Assembly: GCF_052060015.1 (NCBI RefSeq)
Contig: NZ_JBPODZ010000001.1
Span: 1-64,000, forward strand
Direction of reading: 5' to 3'
Length of the DNA: 64,000 nt
From: Arhodomonas sp052060015
GTDB taxonomy: Bacteria; Pseudomonadota; Gammaproteobacteria; Nitrococcales; Nitrococcaceae
The notes under the pieces are model-generated. The model was not told the origin of the DNA, did no database searches, and worked only from the letters and a program-made list of their open reading frames with translations. This document shows positions 17,566-26,997 of this stretch, one piece after another. A program made the translations under genes and the position numbers. Position 1 is the stretch's first letter; the number at the start of each line of letters is the position of its first letter.

Positions 17566-18615
17566 GTGTCAGCATTGGATCCCGCCGCCTGGGGCCTACA
17601 CCAGGCCGTCATTGTGTTCGTCGTCTGCGTCCTCGCCATCGCGCTGGCTGGGACCCGGATCACACGGATCGTGGACCAGCTGGCCGATCGTACCGGCATC
17701 GGGGAGGCCGCCGCCGGCGCCGTGCTGCTGGGCGCCTCAACCTCCCTCGGCGGTGTGGTGCTCTCGGTCACCGCCGCCTGGAAGGGTCATCCAGAGCTGG
17801 CGGTGAGCAACGCGGTGGGCGGGATCGCGGTGCAGACGTTCTTTCTGGCGGTGGCCGACCTCACTTACCGCCGGGCGAACCTGGAGCACGCGGCGGCGTC
17901 GGTGCCCAACCTGATGCAGGCCGCGCTCCTGCTCTCGCTGCTGTCGTTGATCCTGCTCACACCCTCGCTCCCCGATGTCACGCTCCTCGGCATCCATCCG
18001 GTGACGCCGGTGCTTGTGGTGTTCTACGGCTACGGGATCCGGCTCGTGAGGGGCGCGCAGGAGGCGCCGATGTGGCGGCCGTTCATGACCCGCGAGACCC
18101 GGGAGGACCGTCCCGACGACACCCGCCGCATGCCCCCCCTGGGTCGGTTGTGGGCGGAGTTCGCCGGGCTGATGGTGGTAATGGGCGTCGCGGGGCTGCT
18201 GCTGGAGCCGGCGGCCGTGGCGCTTGCGGCGCGCACCGGCCTGAGCCATACGGTGGTGGGTGTGCTCCTCACCGCGGTCGGCACCTCCATTCCCGAGCTG
18301 GTAACCTCGGTGGCCGCGGTGCGCCGCGGCGCCCTGACCCTCGCCGTGGGCGGGATCATCGGCGGCAACGCCTTTGATACGCTGTTCGTGGCGGCATCCG
18401 ATGTCGGTTACCGCCCCGGCTCTGTCTATCACGCCATGTCCGCCGACTCGCGGTTCTGGATCACCCTGACCCTGCTGATGTCCTGCATCCTGATCATGGG
18501 GTTGATACGCCGGGAACGCTACGGCATCGCCCGGATCGGTATGGAGAGCGCCGCCATCCTGGTGCTCTACGGGATGGGCGTGGTGATACTGGTCGAAGGG
18601 GGTGTGGGATTATGA
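17566..18615 (+). CDS. CaCA-family sodium/calcium (cation) exchanger
   Basis: An inner-membrane antiporter of 349 residues with about ten helices and the two inverted alpha repeats of the CaCA superfamily. They read GAVLLGASTSLGGVVLSV (about 48-66) and GVLLTAVGTSIPELVTSV (about 232-250, the classic GTSIPE motif); the first repeat has GASTSLGG in place of it. The intervening cytoplasmic loop is short and charged. The GTG at 17566 follows AAAGGAG at five bases. Its stop overlaps the earliest possible start of the ABC gene, suggesting coupled expression. The cation pair is not determined. Confidence 0.85.
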   Translation: MSALDPAAWGLHQAVIVFVVCVLAIALAGTRITRIVDQLADRTGIGEAAAGAVLLGASTSLGGVVLSVTAAWKGHPELAVSNAVGGIAVQTFFLAVADLTYRRANLEHAAASVPNLMQAALLLSLLSLILLTPSLPDVTLLGIHPVTPVLVVFYGYGIRLVRGAQEAPMWRPFMTRETREDRPDDTRRMPPLGRLWAEFAGLMVVMGVAGLLLEPAAVALAARTGLSHTVVGVLLTAVGTSIPELVTSVAAVRRGALTLAVGGIIGGNAFDTLFVAASDVGYRPGSVYHAMSADSRFWITLTLLMSCILIMGLIRRERYGIARIGMESAAILVLYGMGVVILVEGGVGL

Positions 18616-20506
18616 GGCCTATGCGACGGCGAATTTCGGCGAGCGACCCCGCGGCACCCATCCCATGAGGTCCAGCGGAGGCGATCTGCGCACCGAGCGG
18701 CCCACGGGTCGCACCGACGCGGGCAACCTGCTGCGCATGCTCGGCTATCTCCGGCCGTGGCGGGGCCGGGTCGCGGTGGCCCTGGCGGCGCTGATGGGCG
18801 CGAAGATGGCGGTGGTCGCCGTGCCGCTGTTGCTCAAGCAGGTGGTGGACGCCCTGGAGGGCGGCGGCTCCGCCGTGCTGGCGACGGCCCTGGGGCTGCT
18901 CGCAGCCTACGGCGCCCTGCGCCTGGCCAATACCGGTTTCACCGAGCTCCGTGACGCGATCTTTGCCCGTGTCCGTTACGCCGCCATGCACCGGCTCTCC
19001 ACCACGGTGCTGCGCCACCTCCACGGGCTCTCCCTGGGCTACCACCTGGAGCGGCGTACCGGCGCGGTCTCCCGGGATCTGGCCCGGGGCACGCGCAGTG
19101 TCAGCAACATCCTCAACTACCTGGTCTTCAACCTGGTGCCCACCACTGCGGAGGTGGCGCTGGTGGTGGGCATACTGTTCGCGAGCTTCAGCTGGACGTT
19201 CGCCGCCACCACGCTGCTGGCGGTCGCGGTGTACATCACCTTCACCCTGTCGCTGACGGAATGGCGCATGGAGCACCGCCACCGTATGAACGCCCTGGAG
19301 TCCCGGGCCAACGACCGCGCCGTCGACAGCCTGCTCAACTACGAGACGGTGAAGTACTTCAACAACGAGGCCCACGAGCTCCGCGCCTATGACCGCACCC
19401 TGGGCGAGTGGACGGACGCGGCGGTGCGCACCCAGGTCTCCATGGGGCTGCTGAACTTCGGCCAGGGGGCGATCATCGCGGTGGCGGTGACCGCGATCAT
19501 GGTGCAGGCGGCCCTCGGCGTGGCCGCCGGCGCGATGACCCTCGGCGACCTGGTGATGGTCAATGGCCTGCTGCTGCAGTTGTTCATGCCGTTGAACGTC
19601 CTCGGCAGCATCTACCGGGCCATGAAGTATTCGCTGGCGGACATGGACCTGGTCTTCCGCCTGCTCGACACCCCGCCCGGCGTCACCGACCGTCCCGGTG
19701 CGCGGCCCCTGGTGGTGCGCGAGGGGCGTGTGCGCTTCGAGCACGTCTCCTTTGGTTATCAGCCGCAGCGGCGGGTGATCGAGGACGTAAGCTTCACCAT
19801 AGAGCCCGGGCGCAAGCTCGCGGTGGTGGGTCCGTCGGGGGCGGGCAAGTCCACCCTGGCGCGGCTGTTGTTCCGCTTCTGGGACCCGGACCAGGGCGCG
19901 ATCACCATCGACGGCCAGGACCTGCGGGACTGTATCCAAGACAGCGTGCGCGCCGCCATCGGCATCGTCCCCCAGGACACGGTGCTGCTCAACGATACCA
20001 TCGCCTACAACATCGGCTACGGTGCGCCGGGCGCCGGGCGCGCCGAGATCGAGCGGGCGGCGCGGTTGGCGGACATCGACGACTTCATCCGCCGGCTCCC
20101 GGAGGGCTATGAGACCGTGGTGGGCGAGCGCGGGCTCAAGCTCTCGGGGGGCGAGAAGCAGCGCGTCGCCATCGCCCGGGTGATCCTCAAGCGCCCGCCG
20201 ATCCTGGTCTTCGACGAGGCCACCTCCAGCCTGGATTCCCGCTCCGAGGGGGCGATCCTGCGGGCCCTGGACGAGGTGGCCCGGGACTGCACCACGCTGG
20301 CCATCGCCCATCGGCTGTCCACCGTGGCGGACGCCGACGAGATCCTGGTGATGGAGCACGGGCGGATCCGCGAGCGCGGCGACCACGCCACGCTGCTCGC
20401 CCGCGGTGGCCTCTATGCCCACCTCTGGCAGCTGCAGCAGGCGGAGGAGGAGGGCGACGGGGGCTCGTTTCTGGCGTCGGATCCGCCGGGCCGGGAACAG
20501 GGGTGA
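18602..20506 (+). CDS. Atm1/HMT1-type ABC exporter (permease + ATPase)
   Basis: A half-transporter of 634 residues. Six membrane helices occupy about 40-320 and the nucleotide-binding domain about 365-610, with Walker A GPSGAGKST, signature LSGGEKQR and Walker B ILVFDEATSS. The stretch LNYETVKYFNNE is the hallmark of the Atm1/HMT1 group, which exports glutathione-bound metal or sulfur compounds. The GTG at 18602 overlaps the exchanger gene by 14 bases; an ATG at 18665 is an equally possible start, and neither has a good ribosome site. Substrate inferred from family only. Confidence 0.9.
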   Translation: MWDYEAYATANFGERPRGTHPMRSSGGDLRTERPTGRTDAGNLLRMLGYLRPWRGRVAVALAALMGAKMAVVAVPLLLKQVVDALEGGGSAVLATALGLLAAYGALRLANTGFTELRDAIFARVRYAAMHRLSTTVLRHLHGLSLGYHLERRTGAVSRDLARGTRSVSNILNYLVFNLVPTTAEVALVVGILFASFSWTFAATTLLAVAVYITFTLSLTEWRMEHRHRMNALESRANDRAVDSLLNYETVKYFNNEAHELRAYDRTLGEWTDAAVRTQVSMGLLNFGQGAIIAVAVTAIMVQAALGVAAGAMTLGDLVMVNGLLLQLFMPLNVLGSIYRAMKYSLADMDLVFRLLDTPPGVTDRPGARPLVVREGRVRFEHVSFGYQPQRRVIEDVSFTIEPGRKLAVVGPSGAGKSTLARLLFRFWDPDQGAITIDGQDLRDCIQDSVRAAIGIVPQDTVLLNDTIAYNIGYGAPGAGRAEIERAARLADIDDFIRRLPEGYETVVGERGLKLSGGEKQRVAIARVILKRPPILVFDEATSSLDSRSEGAILRALDEVARDCTTLAIAHRLSTVADADEILVMEHGRIRERGDHATLLARGGLYAHLWQLQQAEEEGDGGSFLASDPPGREQG

Positions 20507-20687
20507 ACGCAGGTTAGCTCGGTGGTGGGGTGAGCCCCAACTCCACGGTTCCCACATCCGCGTCCCTTCCCGGGCGCTTGGAGATTCCGGATGTCTCGCA
20601 ACCCGGCGCATGGCGCCTTTGTCGGTCATTACCCCCAATGTGCCAGCGACTATACTTACCGATGCATCAGTAGGGAGGGTTGGGGAA

Positions 20688-23336
20688 ATGCGTGCCCGGT
20701 TCGGTTGGGATGGGCCCTCGGGGCGACGCCGGGCGCAATGGCCGGCAACCCTGGGTTTGGTGGCGGGGCTCGCCACGGCGACCGCGATCGCCGCGGGGCG
20801 TGGACCGGAGGAAACCCCGGATCCGCCGGTGCGTGAGGCCGTCGGCGTGGAACTGCTGGGCGAGCCCGTCTTGATCGGCGGCGAGACCTTCTATCCCGGG
20901 CTCTTCCGGCTCGGCGGGGAGCCGGGTCTGTGGTTGTTCCGGGACATGGACGGGTTGGCGGTCACTGATGGTGATATTGCCCTTGGCCCGTTCCCGGTGG
21001 TGCTGGGGCGCCAGAAGGCGCTGCGCCACGCGTTACGGAGCCCTGTCTTCGCCCTGGCCACGCTGCCGGGGAGCTTCGCGCGATGGCCCGACGGGGAGGT
21101 GCCCTTTACCTTCGAGGGCGACCTGTTCTCCCATGAGATCCCGGAAGGGCGGCGGCAACCGATCCTCAATGCCATGGCGACCTACGAGGCGTTGACCCCC
21201 GTGCGCTTCCGGGAAAAGACCGCGGCGGACCAGAGTTGGGTGCGCTTCGCCCGGACCTGGGATCTAGCGGTCTGTCCCACCTCCAGTGCCGGGGCCGTCG
21301 GGCGGGTGAACGGTGCCACCAATATCTACATCCAGCTCACCGACTGCGCCGCTGATATGGCGCGCAGTGACGATGACATCGAGCGATCGGCGCTGCACGA
21401 GATCGGTCACGCCCTGGGTTTCAAGCACGAGCACACCCGCTCCGATCGGGACGACTTCATCGAGATCGACTTCGACTGTATCAATCAGAATCCCATCAGC
21501 GCGGGGATCGCGCTGCTCGGGAACTATAACATCAGCTCCGACGATTTCGATGCCATCGGTCCCTACGACTTCGACTCGGTCATGCACTACCCGAGCAATG
21601 CCCGGCTGGATGACGACGGCAATATCACATGCCTGACCATCAGCAAACGACCGGAGCACCGTGCGGAGGGTGACGCCCTGGGCCGGATCGGTCCGAACAC
21701 CGGACTCAGCCGCGAGGACATCAATGCCCTCTACCACATGTACCGGCGCAACGATCAGACCAACGGAGCGGGGGACCGCTTCGGTGAAACGATCCTGGCC
21801 CACGACTTCGATGGTGACGGCTACCCCGACGTGGCGGTAGGTGCCCCGGCCAAGGGGCAGACGGGCGCGGTGCAGCTCTATAAGGGTACTGCGGACGGCC
21901 ACGTCTTCTGGAAGCGCCTGGATCCGCCGGAGGCCACGGCGCGACGTTTCGGTACTGCCATGGCGGCGGCGGACTTCGACCTGGACGGCACGGTGGACCT
22001 GGCGGTGGGGGCGCCGGGGACCACGATGAACGGCGGGCTTGCCGCCGGAGCGGTCTTTATCTACGCGATCCGCCCTGGCCTGGAGGCGCCCCTGCGGAGA
22101 ACGCTCACCGCCCCCGACGGGGGCGAGGCCCACGACCGCTTCGGAGAGGCGCTGGCGGTGGGGCGGTTTTTCCGGGTACCCGCCGATCCGCAGCTGATGC
22201 AGCGGGAACGTCGCCGTCTCCATCTGGCCATCGGGGCGCTAGGGGCGCGTCCGCCCGGGGTCGTCTGGCGGCCGGGTTATGTGTGGTTCTGGAGTGAACG
22301 CATGCCGGATGCGTTCGGCTGGCCCGATGTGGACGCCACGGAATGGGCATGGGCGGGCGGATTCGGTGACACGCTGCTCGCGCTGGAGGCCGGCGACTTC
22401 ACATGGATGGCGGATCCAGGCAGTGACGCCCGCCGCTCCCCTCTGCTGGTTTCGGCACGGTTCGACGACGGCCTGGACTGTGGGCGTGCCGCCGTGTTCC
22501 TCATGGGTGACGCCGCCGGGGGTGGCGCCGGAATGGGCATCGTCCAGCGCATTGCGGATCCGGAGGCGGTGCCGGTTTCGGCGAGCCTCTGTGAGCTGGC
22601 GCGGACGGACCCCGTCGCCGAAGGCACGCCGGTGCCCATGGCGGACCGGGGATTCGGGCGTTCCCTGGCGGTGGGGGACTTTGATGGCGACGACCAGGCC
22701 GAGATCGCCGTCGGCAACCCGGAAGCCGGGCACACCCCCACCGCTGCCGGAGCGGGGCGTGTGCACGTGTTCGCCCGCGATGATGGCGGGGCCTATAGCC
22801 GGGTGCAGACCCTGGGGCAGAGCGGGCTCGGCGTCGATGCCCCCGCTGATGCCTTCGGCCTCGCCCTCGTTGCCGCCGACCTGGACGGCGACGGACGGGC
22901 CGACCTGGCGGTAGGCGCACCGGGCGCTGACTTGCCCGGCGCCGCCAACGCCGGGGCGGTATTCCTCTACCGCGGCTGCCGCTCCCGGCTGCCGCGGCTA
23001 GGCCGCCCCGAACTCATCGAGGCCCTGCGCCGCCGTGTTGATGTGCCACGGCCGTTTCCGGTGATGCTCTGCGAAGGGGTGCTGCGCCCCTGGCAGGGCG
23101 TTAACCAGAGCGGGGCGGGCGACGAACCGGGGGATCGCTTCGGGCACGCCCTGGCGGTTACCGACGTCGACGCTGACGGCCTCCCGGACCTGGCGGTCGG
23201 GACGCCGGGAGAGCGGCCGCGCGGCGGTCCGCGCAGCGGTTTCGTCCACTTTGCCGTCTCCACCGGGGGCCCTGGCGGCTCCGGCTTCGGGACGGCTGCA
23301 GGCCTGTCCCAGGAGCTCCGTTCCCCGCATTTCTGA
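20688..23336 (+). CDS. Astacin-family zinc protease fused to FG-GAP beta-propeller
   Basis: A secreted metalloprotease of 882 residues. It has an N-terminal signal (twin Arg followed by WPATLGLVAGLATATAIAA) and a pro-region to about 125. The astacin (M12A) domain follows, with the zinc motif HEIGHALGFKH at 237-247 and the Met-turn SVMHY at 297-301. From about 345 to the end there are repeated FG-GAP units (DFDGDGYPDVAVGAPA, DFDLDGTVDLAVGAPG, DFDGDDQAEIAVGNPE, DLDGDGRADLAVGAPG, DVDADGLPDLAVGTPG). Their DxDxDG loops should bind calcium. GGGAGGG precedes the ATG. It could digest extracellular protein or a matrix, with the propeller as adhesin or substrate binder. It is not in an operon. Confidence 0.92.
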   Translation: MRARFGWDGPSGRRRAQWPATLGLVAGLATATAIAAGRGPEETPDPPVREAVGVELLGEPVLIGGETFYPGLFRLGGEPGLWLFRDMDGLAVTDGDIALGPFPVVLGRQKALRHALRSPVFALATLPGSFARWPDGEVPFTFEGDLFSHEIPEGRRQPILNAMATYEALTPVRFREKTAADQSWVRFARTWDLAVCPTSSAGAVGRVNGATNIYIQLTDCAADMARSDDDIERSALHEIGHALGFKHEHTRSDRDDFIEIDFDCINQNPISAGIALLGNYNISSDDFDAIGPYDFDSVMHYPSNARLDDDGNITCLTISKRPEHRAEGDALGRIGPNTGLSREDINALYHMYRRNDQTNGAGDRFGETILAHDFDGDGYPDVAVGAPAKGQTGAVQLYKGTADGHVFWKRLDPPEATARRFGTAMAAADFDLDGTVDLAVGAPGTTMNGGLAAGAVFIYAIRPGLEAPLRRTLTAPDGGEAHDRFGEALAVGRFFRVPADPQLMQRERRRLHLAIGALGARPPGVVWRPGYVWFWSERMPDAFGWPDVDATEWAWAGGFGDTLLALEAGDFTWMADPGSDARRSPLLVSARFDDGLDCGRAAVFLMGDAAGGGAGMGIVQRIADPEAVPVSASLCELARTDPVAEGTPVPMADRGFGRSLAVGDFDGDDQAEIAVGNPEAGHTPTAAGAGRVHVFARDDGGAYSRVQTLGQSGLGVDAPADAFGLALVAADLDGDGRADLAVGAPGADLPGAANAGAVFLYRGCRSRLPRLGRPELIEALRRRVDVPRPFPVMLCEGVLRPWQGVNQSGAGDEPGDRFGHALAVTDVDADGLPDLAVGTPGERPRGGPRSGFVHFAVSTGGPGGSGFGTAAGLSQELRSPHF

Positions 23337-23454
23337 GGGCGAGTCCCTACCGTCTCCCCGCCGGCGGGACCATGATCCGGATTCTTGTGCCGGCGCGGTC
23401 GCGGCGGCAAGATCGGGGCATCAGTGGTCCCGCCGGGGCGGGGAGGAGAGGCTA

Positions 23455-25077
23455 ATGAGGCTGGCGAACGCATTGCTGGAGGCCTTGCACGACCATGGCG
23501 CCCGGGAGATCTTCGGGATTCCCGGCGATTTCGCGCTGCCGTTCTTTCGTGTGATCGAGGAGCAGGATCGGCTCCCGCTGTACACCTTCAGTCACGAACC
23601 GGCCGTGGGGTTTGCAGCGGATGCGGCGGCGCGGTTCCGGGCAAGCATCGGCGTGGCCGCGGTCACCTACGGTGCCGGCGCCTTCAACCTCGTCAACGCC
23701 GTCGCCGGCGCTTACGCCGAGCGCTCACCGGTGGTAGTGATCTCCGGGGCACCGGGGCGGGGCGAGGGCAGTCGCGGGCTCGGGCTGCATCACCAGGCGC
23801 GCACGCTGGATTCCCAGTACCGGGTCTTCCAGGAGATCACCTGCGACCAGGCCCGCCTGGACGATCCACGCAACGCGCCGGCGGAGATCGCGCGGGTGTT
23901 GCGCTCGGCCCGGGAGCAGTCCCTGCCGGTGTACCTGGAGCTGCCGCGGGACATGGTCGCCGTCGATGTGGAGCCGGTGGAGGCGCTGCCACGGCGCTCG
24001 GCGAGCCGGGAGGCGCTCGCGGAGTGTGCCGACGAGATCCTCGAACGCCTGGCTGCGGCCGCGGATCCCGTGCTATTGGTGGGGGTGGAGATCCGCCGCT
24101 ATGGCATCGAGGATCGGGTCGCGGAGCTGGCGCGGCGGCTGGGGCTGCCTGTGGTGACGACTTTCATGGGGCGGGGGCTGCTGGCCGAGAACGACCCGCC
24201 GCCGCTGGGGACCTACCTCGGGGTCGCGGGCGACGCGGTGCTGACCGGGTTGGTGGAGGGCTCCGACGGCTTGCTACTGCTCGGTGCCATCCTCTCGGAC
24301 ACCAACTTCGCCGTCTCCGAGCGCCAGATCGACATGCGCCGCGCGATCCAGGCCCTGGGCCGTGAGGTGCGCATCGGCTATCACGCCTATCCGGAGATCC
24401 CCCTGGACGAACTGGTGGACGCGCTGTTGGAGCGGGCCGGCAAGATGACGAGCGACCCGGGCGCGGCGACCGTGACCCCGTCGGAGTACCCCCGGGACCT
24501 CCCCGCCGATGACGAGCCGATCCGGCCGAGCGATATCGCCGCCGCCGTCAACGACCTCATGGCCACTCAAGGGGCCCTGCCCATGGCCGCGGACATGGGC
24601 GACTGCCTGTTCACGGCCATGGAGATCGAGCACACCCAGCTCACCGCGCCGGGCTACTACGCCGGGATGGGCTATGGGGTACCGGCAGGGCTTGGCGTGC
24701 AGGCGGCCACCGGCAACCGGACCCTGATCCTGGTCGGTGATGGCGCCTTCCAGATGACTGGCTGGGAGCTTGGCAACTGCCGGCGCTACGGCTGGGACCC
24801 CATCGTGTTGCTGTTCAACAATTGCAGCTGGGAGATGCTGCGGGCCTTCCAGCCGGAGAGCCGCTTCAACGACCTGGACGACTGGGACTTCACCGCCATG
24901 GTCGGCCCGCTGGGTGGCGATGGCCGGCGGGTGCGCACCCGTGCCGAGCTCAAGGCGGCGCTGGAGGAGGCGGTGGCCCGCCGCGGACGCTTCCAGCTCA
25001 TCGAGATCATGTTGCCCCGCGGGTGCATGTCCACAACGCTGGAACGCTTCGTCGCCGGCGTCTCCCGGGGTCACTGA
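23455..25077 (+). CDS. ipdC: Phenylpyruvate/indole-3-pyruvate decarboxylase (ThDP enzyme)
   Basis: A thiamine-diphosphate decarboxylase of 540 residues that should remove CO2 from an aryl-pyruvate to give the aldehyde. Landmarks are the N-terminal ThDP glutamate in SHEPAVGFAADA, YGAGAFN, and the C-terminal ThDP-Mg motif GDGAFQMTG ... LLFNN. The opening (GIPGDFALPFF) and GLGLHHQARTLD closely resemble the Azospirillum phenylpyruvate decarboxylase/IpdC as I remember it. That enzyme works in auxin and phenylacetaldehyde formation. GGGGAGGAGAG precedes the ATG. The downstream methyltransferase starts directly at its stop codon. Confidence 0.85.
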   Translation: MRLANALLEALHDHGAREIFGIPGDFALPFFRVIEEQDRLPLYTFSHEPAVGFAADAAARFRASIGVAAVTYGAGAFNLVNAVAGAYAERSPVVVISGAPGRGEGSRGLGLHHQARTLDSQYRVFQEITCDQARLDDPRNAPAEIARVLRSAREQSLPVYLELPRDMVAVDVEPVEALPRRSASREALAECADEILERLAAAADPVLLVGVEIRRYGIEDRVAELARRLGLPVVTTFMGRGLLAENDPPPLGTYLGVAGDAVLTGLVEGSDGLLLLGAILSDTNFAVSERQIDMRRAIQALGREVRIGYHAYPEIPLDELVDALLERAGKMTSDPGAATVTPSEYPRDLPADDEPIRPSDIAAAVNDLMATQGALPMAADMGDCLFTAMEIEHTQLTAPGYYAGMGYGVPAGLGVQAATGNRTLILVGDGAFQMTGWELGNCRRYGWDPIVLLFNNCSWEMLRAFQPESRFNDLDDWDFTAMVGPLGGDGRRVRTRAELKAALEEAVARRGRFQLIEIMLPRGCMSTTLERFVAGVSRGH

Positions 25078-25665
25078 ATGGGGGATGGCGCCACGCCGCC
25101 GGACTGGGAGGCACGATACCGCGGTTCGGAACGGGCCGAGCCGGAGCCGGCGGCGGTGTTGCAGGGCAACGCACACCTGCTCCCGACCCGGGGCGTGGCA
25201 CTGGATCTGGCGTGCGGGCTGGGCGGGAATGCGGTGTTCCTGGCCGGCCGCGGCCTCCAGACCCTGGCCTGGGACAGTGCACAGAGCGCCATCGAAATCC
25301 TCGCCCGGCTGTCCCGCGAGCGGGCCTTGCCGGTCACCGCCGAGGTTCGCGACGTGGTCGAGCGACCACCGGCGCCGGGCCGCTTCGACGTGATCGTGGT
25401 CAGCCGGTTCCTCGAGCGCGACCTGGCGCCGGCGCTGATCACGGCGCTCCGGCCCGGTGGGTTACTGTTCTACGAAACCTTCACCCGTACGCGCGTCAGT
25501 GATCGAGGCCCGCGCCGGGAGGCGTTCAGCCTCGCCGACAACGAGTTGCTGCGCCTGTTCGCGCCGCTGCAGGTCGTCTTCTACCGCGAGGAGGGACGGC
25601 TCGGCGACACCACCCGCGGCCTGCGTGATGTCGCCCAACTGGTGGCCCGCCGGCCGCCGGGTTGA
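25078..25665 (+). CDS. Class I SAM-dependent methyltransferase (TehB-like)
   Basis: A 195-residue methyltransferase with motif I (ALDLACGLGGNAVFLAGRG, about 41-59), the acidic residue in LAWDSAQSA, and FDVIVVSRFL then RPGGLLFYETFT. The compact form resembles TehB-type enzymes that act on small molecules or tellurite; the acceptor is unknown. The ATG directly follows the TGA of the decarboxylase gene, so translation is coupled. It may act on an aromatic product of that enzyme, but this is only positional inference. Confidence 0.82.
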   Translation: MGDGATPPDWEARYRGSERAEPEPAAVLQGNAHLLPTRGVALDLACGLGGNAVFLAGRGLQTLAWDSAQSAIEILARLSRERALPVTAEVRDVVERPPAPGRFDVIVVSRFLERDLAPALITALRPGGLLFYETFTRTRVSDRGPRREAFSLADNELLRLFAPLQVVFYREEGRLGDTTRGLRDVAQLVARRPPG

Positions 25666-25669
25666 CCCC

Positions 25670-26503
25670 TCAGCCGGCGTTGTCCCACGCCGGTGCCAGG
25701 CTATCGGGATTGATGATCCGCCCGTCCTCGCGGGCCAGTGAGGAGATCTCCGCCATCTCCGCATCGCTGAGCTCGAAGTCGAGGAGGTCCATGTTAGAGC
25801 GCACCCGCTCGGCTCGGGCGCTGCGGGGGATGGCGATCACATCCGGCTGCTGGTAGTGCCAGCGCAGCACCACCTGGCCCGGGTCCTTGCCGTGGGCCTC
25901 GGCGATGCGACGGATGGCCGGCTCCTCCAGGACACGGCCTTGCCCGAGGGGGCAATAGGCGGTCAGTGCCATGTCGTGGCGGGCGAGCTCCTCGCGCACC
26001 GGCGCCTGGGAGAGGTGGGGGTGGAATTCCACCTGATTGGTGACCAGCGGATACTCCGTGGCGGCCACCGCCTCCCGGAGCAGGTTCACGGTAAAGTTGC
26101 TCACCCCGATGTGGCGGGTCATGCCACGACGGCGGGTATCGTTGAGGGCCCCCACGGTTTCTTCTAGTGGCACTTCCGGGTTGGGCCAGTGCAGTAGCAG
26201 CAGGTCCACGTACTCCAGCCCCAGCCGCTTGAGGCTCTCCTCGGTGGAGCGTTGCAGGTCCCCGTCGCGGAAACGGTCCACCCAGACCTTGGTGGTGACG
26301 AAGATGTCCTCCCGGGGGACGCCGCTGTCCCGGATGGCCTCCCCCACCGCGGCCTCGTTGTTGTACATCTGCGCGGTGTCGATGTGGCGGCAACCTACCG
26401 CGAGGGCGTCACGGACCCGCGCCTGCGCCACCTCCGGCTCCAACTGAAAGGTGCCGAATCCGATCTTGGGGATGTCCGCGCCATTGGTTTCGACGAGCTT
26501 CAT
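25670..26503 (-). CDS. Aldo/keto reductase (2,5-diketogluconate reductase B-like)
   Basis: An NADPH-dependent carbonyl reductase of 277 residues with the AKR tetrad: Asp and Tyr in HIDTAQMYNNE (about 40-50), Lys in FVTTKVW (near 72) and His in LLLHWPNP (near 105). The cofactor-binding C-terminus includes IPRSARAERVRSN. The sequence resembles DkgB. It is convergent with the methyltransferase, stops four bases apart. It could reduce reactive aldehydes, including those made by the decarboxylase; the link is speculative. Confidence 0.9.
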   Translation of the reverse strand: MKLVETNGADIPKIGFGTFQLEPEVAQARVRDALAVGCRHIDTAQMYNNEAAVGEAIRDSGVPREDIFVTTKVWVDRFRDGDLQRSTEESLKRLGLEYVDLLLLHWPNPEVPLEETVGALNDTRRRGMTRHIGVSNFTVNLLREAVAATEYPLVTNQVEFHPHLSQAPVREELARHDMALTAYCPLGQGRVLEEPAIRRIAEAHGKDPGQVVLRWHYQQPDVIAIPRSARAERVRSNMDLLDFELSDAEMAEISSLAREDGRIINPDSLAPAWDNAG

Positions 26504-26629
26504 GGGGCGCCTCCGCTTCGCGTTGGATGATTAAGGTGTCTTCTGTCGCAAGATATGGGGATGACTCGCCGGCCTTTGCAATGGAGACTGGGCCGGCATG
26601 GTCGAGGGTGGTTCGCAAGGGGAGGTGAA

Positions 26630-26926
26630 ATGGCGGCATACGTGATCGGGCACATTACGGTGAAGTCGGCGGAGAAGTGGGCGGAGTACCGGGGCAGGGT
26701 CCCGGAGACGCTGGCGCCCTGGGGGGCGGAGCTGGTGTTGCGGGGCCGCCGGGCGGCGGTCCTCAGCGGCGAGCACCGGCACACCGATACCGTGGTAATC
26801 CGCTTTCCGGATCTGGACGCGGTCCACGGCTGGTACGAGTCGCCCGCCTATCAGGCGCTAATCGCCCTTCGTGAGCAGGCGGCAGAGGTGGACCTGGTGG
26901 CCTTCGAGGCCCCGGCAGCGGAATAG
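26630..26926 (+). CDS. DUF1330 family small protein
   Basis: A 98-residue dimeric alpha-beta barrel type protein. Typical DUF1330 features are YVIGHITVKSAEKWAEYR, then VLRGRRAAVLSGEH, then VVIRFPDLDAVHGWYESPAYQALI. The function is not known. AGGGGAGGTGAA precedes the ATG at 26630. It is divergent from the aldo/keto reductase gene. Confidence 0.88.
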   Translation: MAAYVIGHITVKSAEKWAEYRGRVPETLAPWGAELVLRGRRAAVLSGEHRHTDTVVIRFPDLDAVHGWYESPAYQALIALREQAAEVDLVAFEAPAAE

Positions 26927-26943
26927 GGCGGTGCCCGAGGGGC

Positions 26944-26970
26944 GCCGGGGCCGTCCGCGCTAGCCCCGGC
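26944..26970. terminator. Inverted repeat between convergent genes
   Basis: Perfect 8-base arms GCCGGGGC (26944-26951) and GCCCCGGC (26963-26970) with an 11-base loop, lying between the convergent DUF1330 and dodecin genes. There is no T-run, so it may be a weak bidirectional terminator or an RNA end-stabilising hairpin. Confidence 0.35.
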
Positions 26971-26997
26971 TACGCCGCCGCTCGCGCGGGCGCGGGA

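Noticed and set aside
20522..20546. Possible terminator hairpin after the Atm1-type exporter
   Set aside because: Only a four-pair core with asymmetric outer pairs and no T-run.
18494..20776. Very long minus-strand open frame opposite the Atm1-type exporter
   Set aside because: Composition is rich in His, Gly, Gln and Arg with no motif; it mirrors codon bias of the real plus-strand gene.
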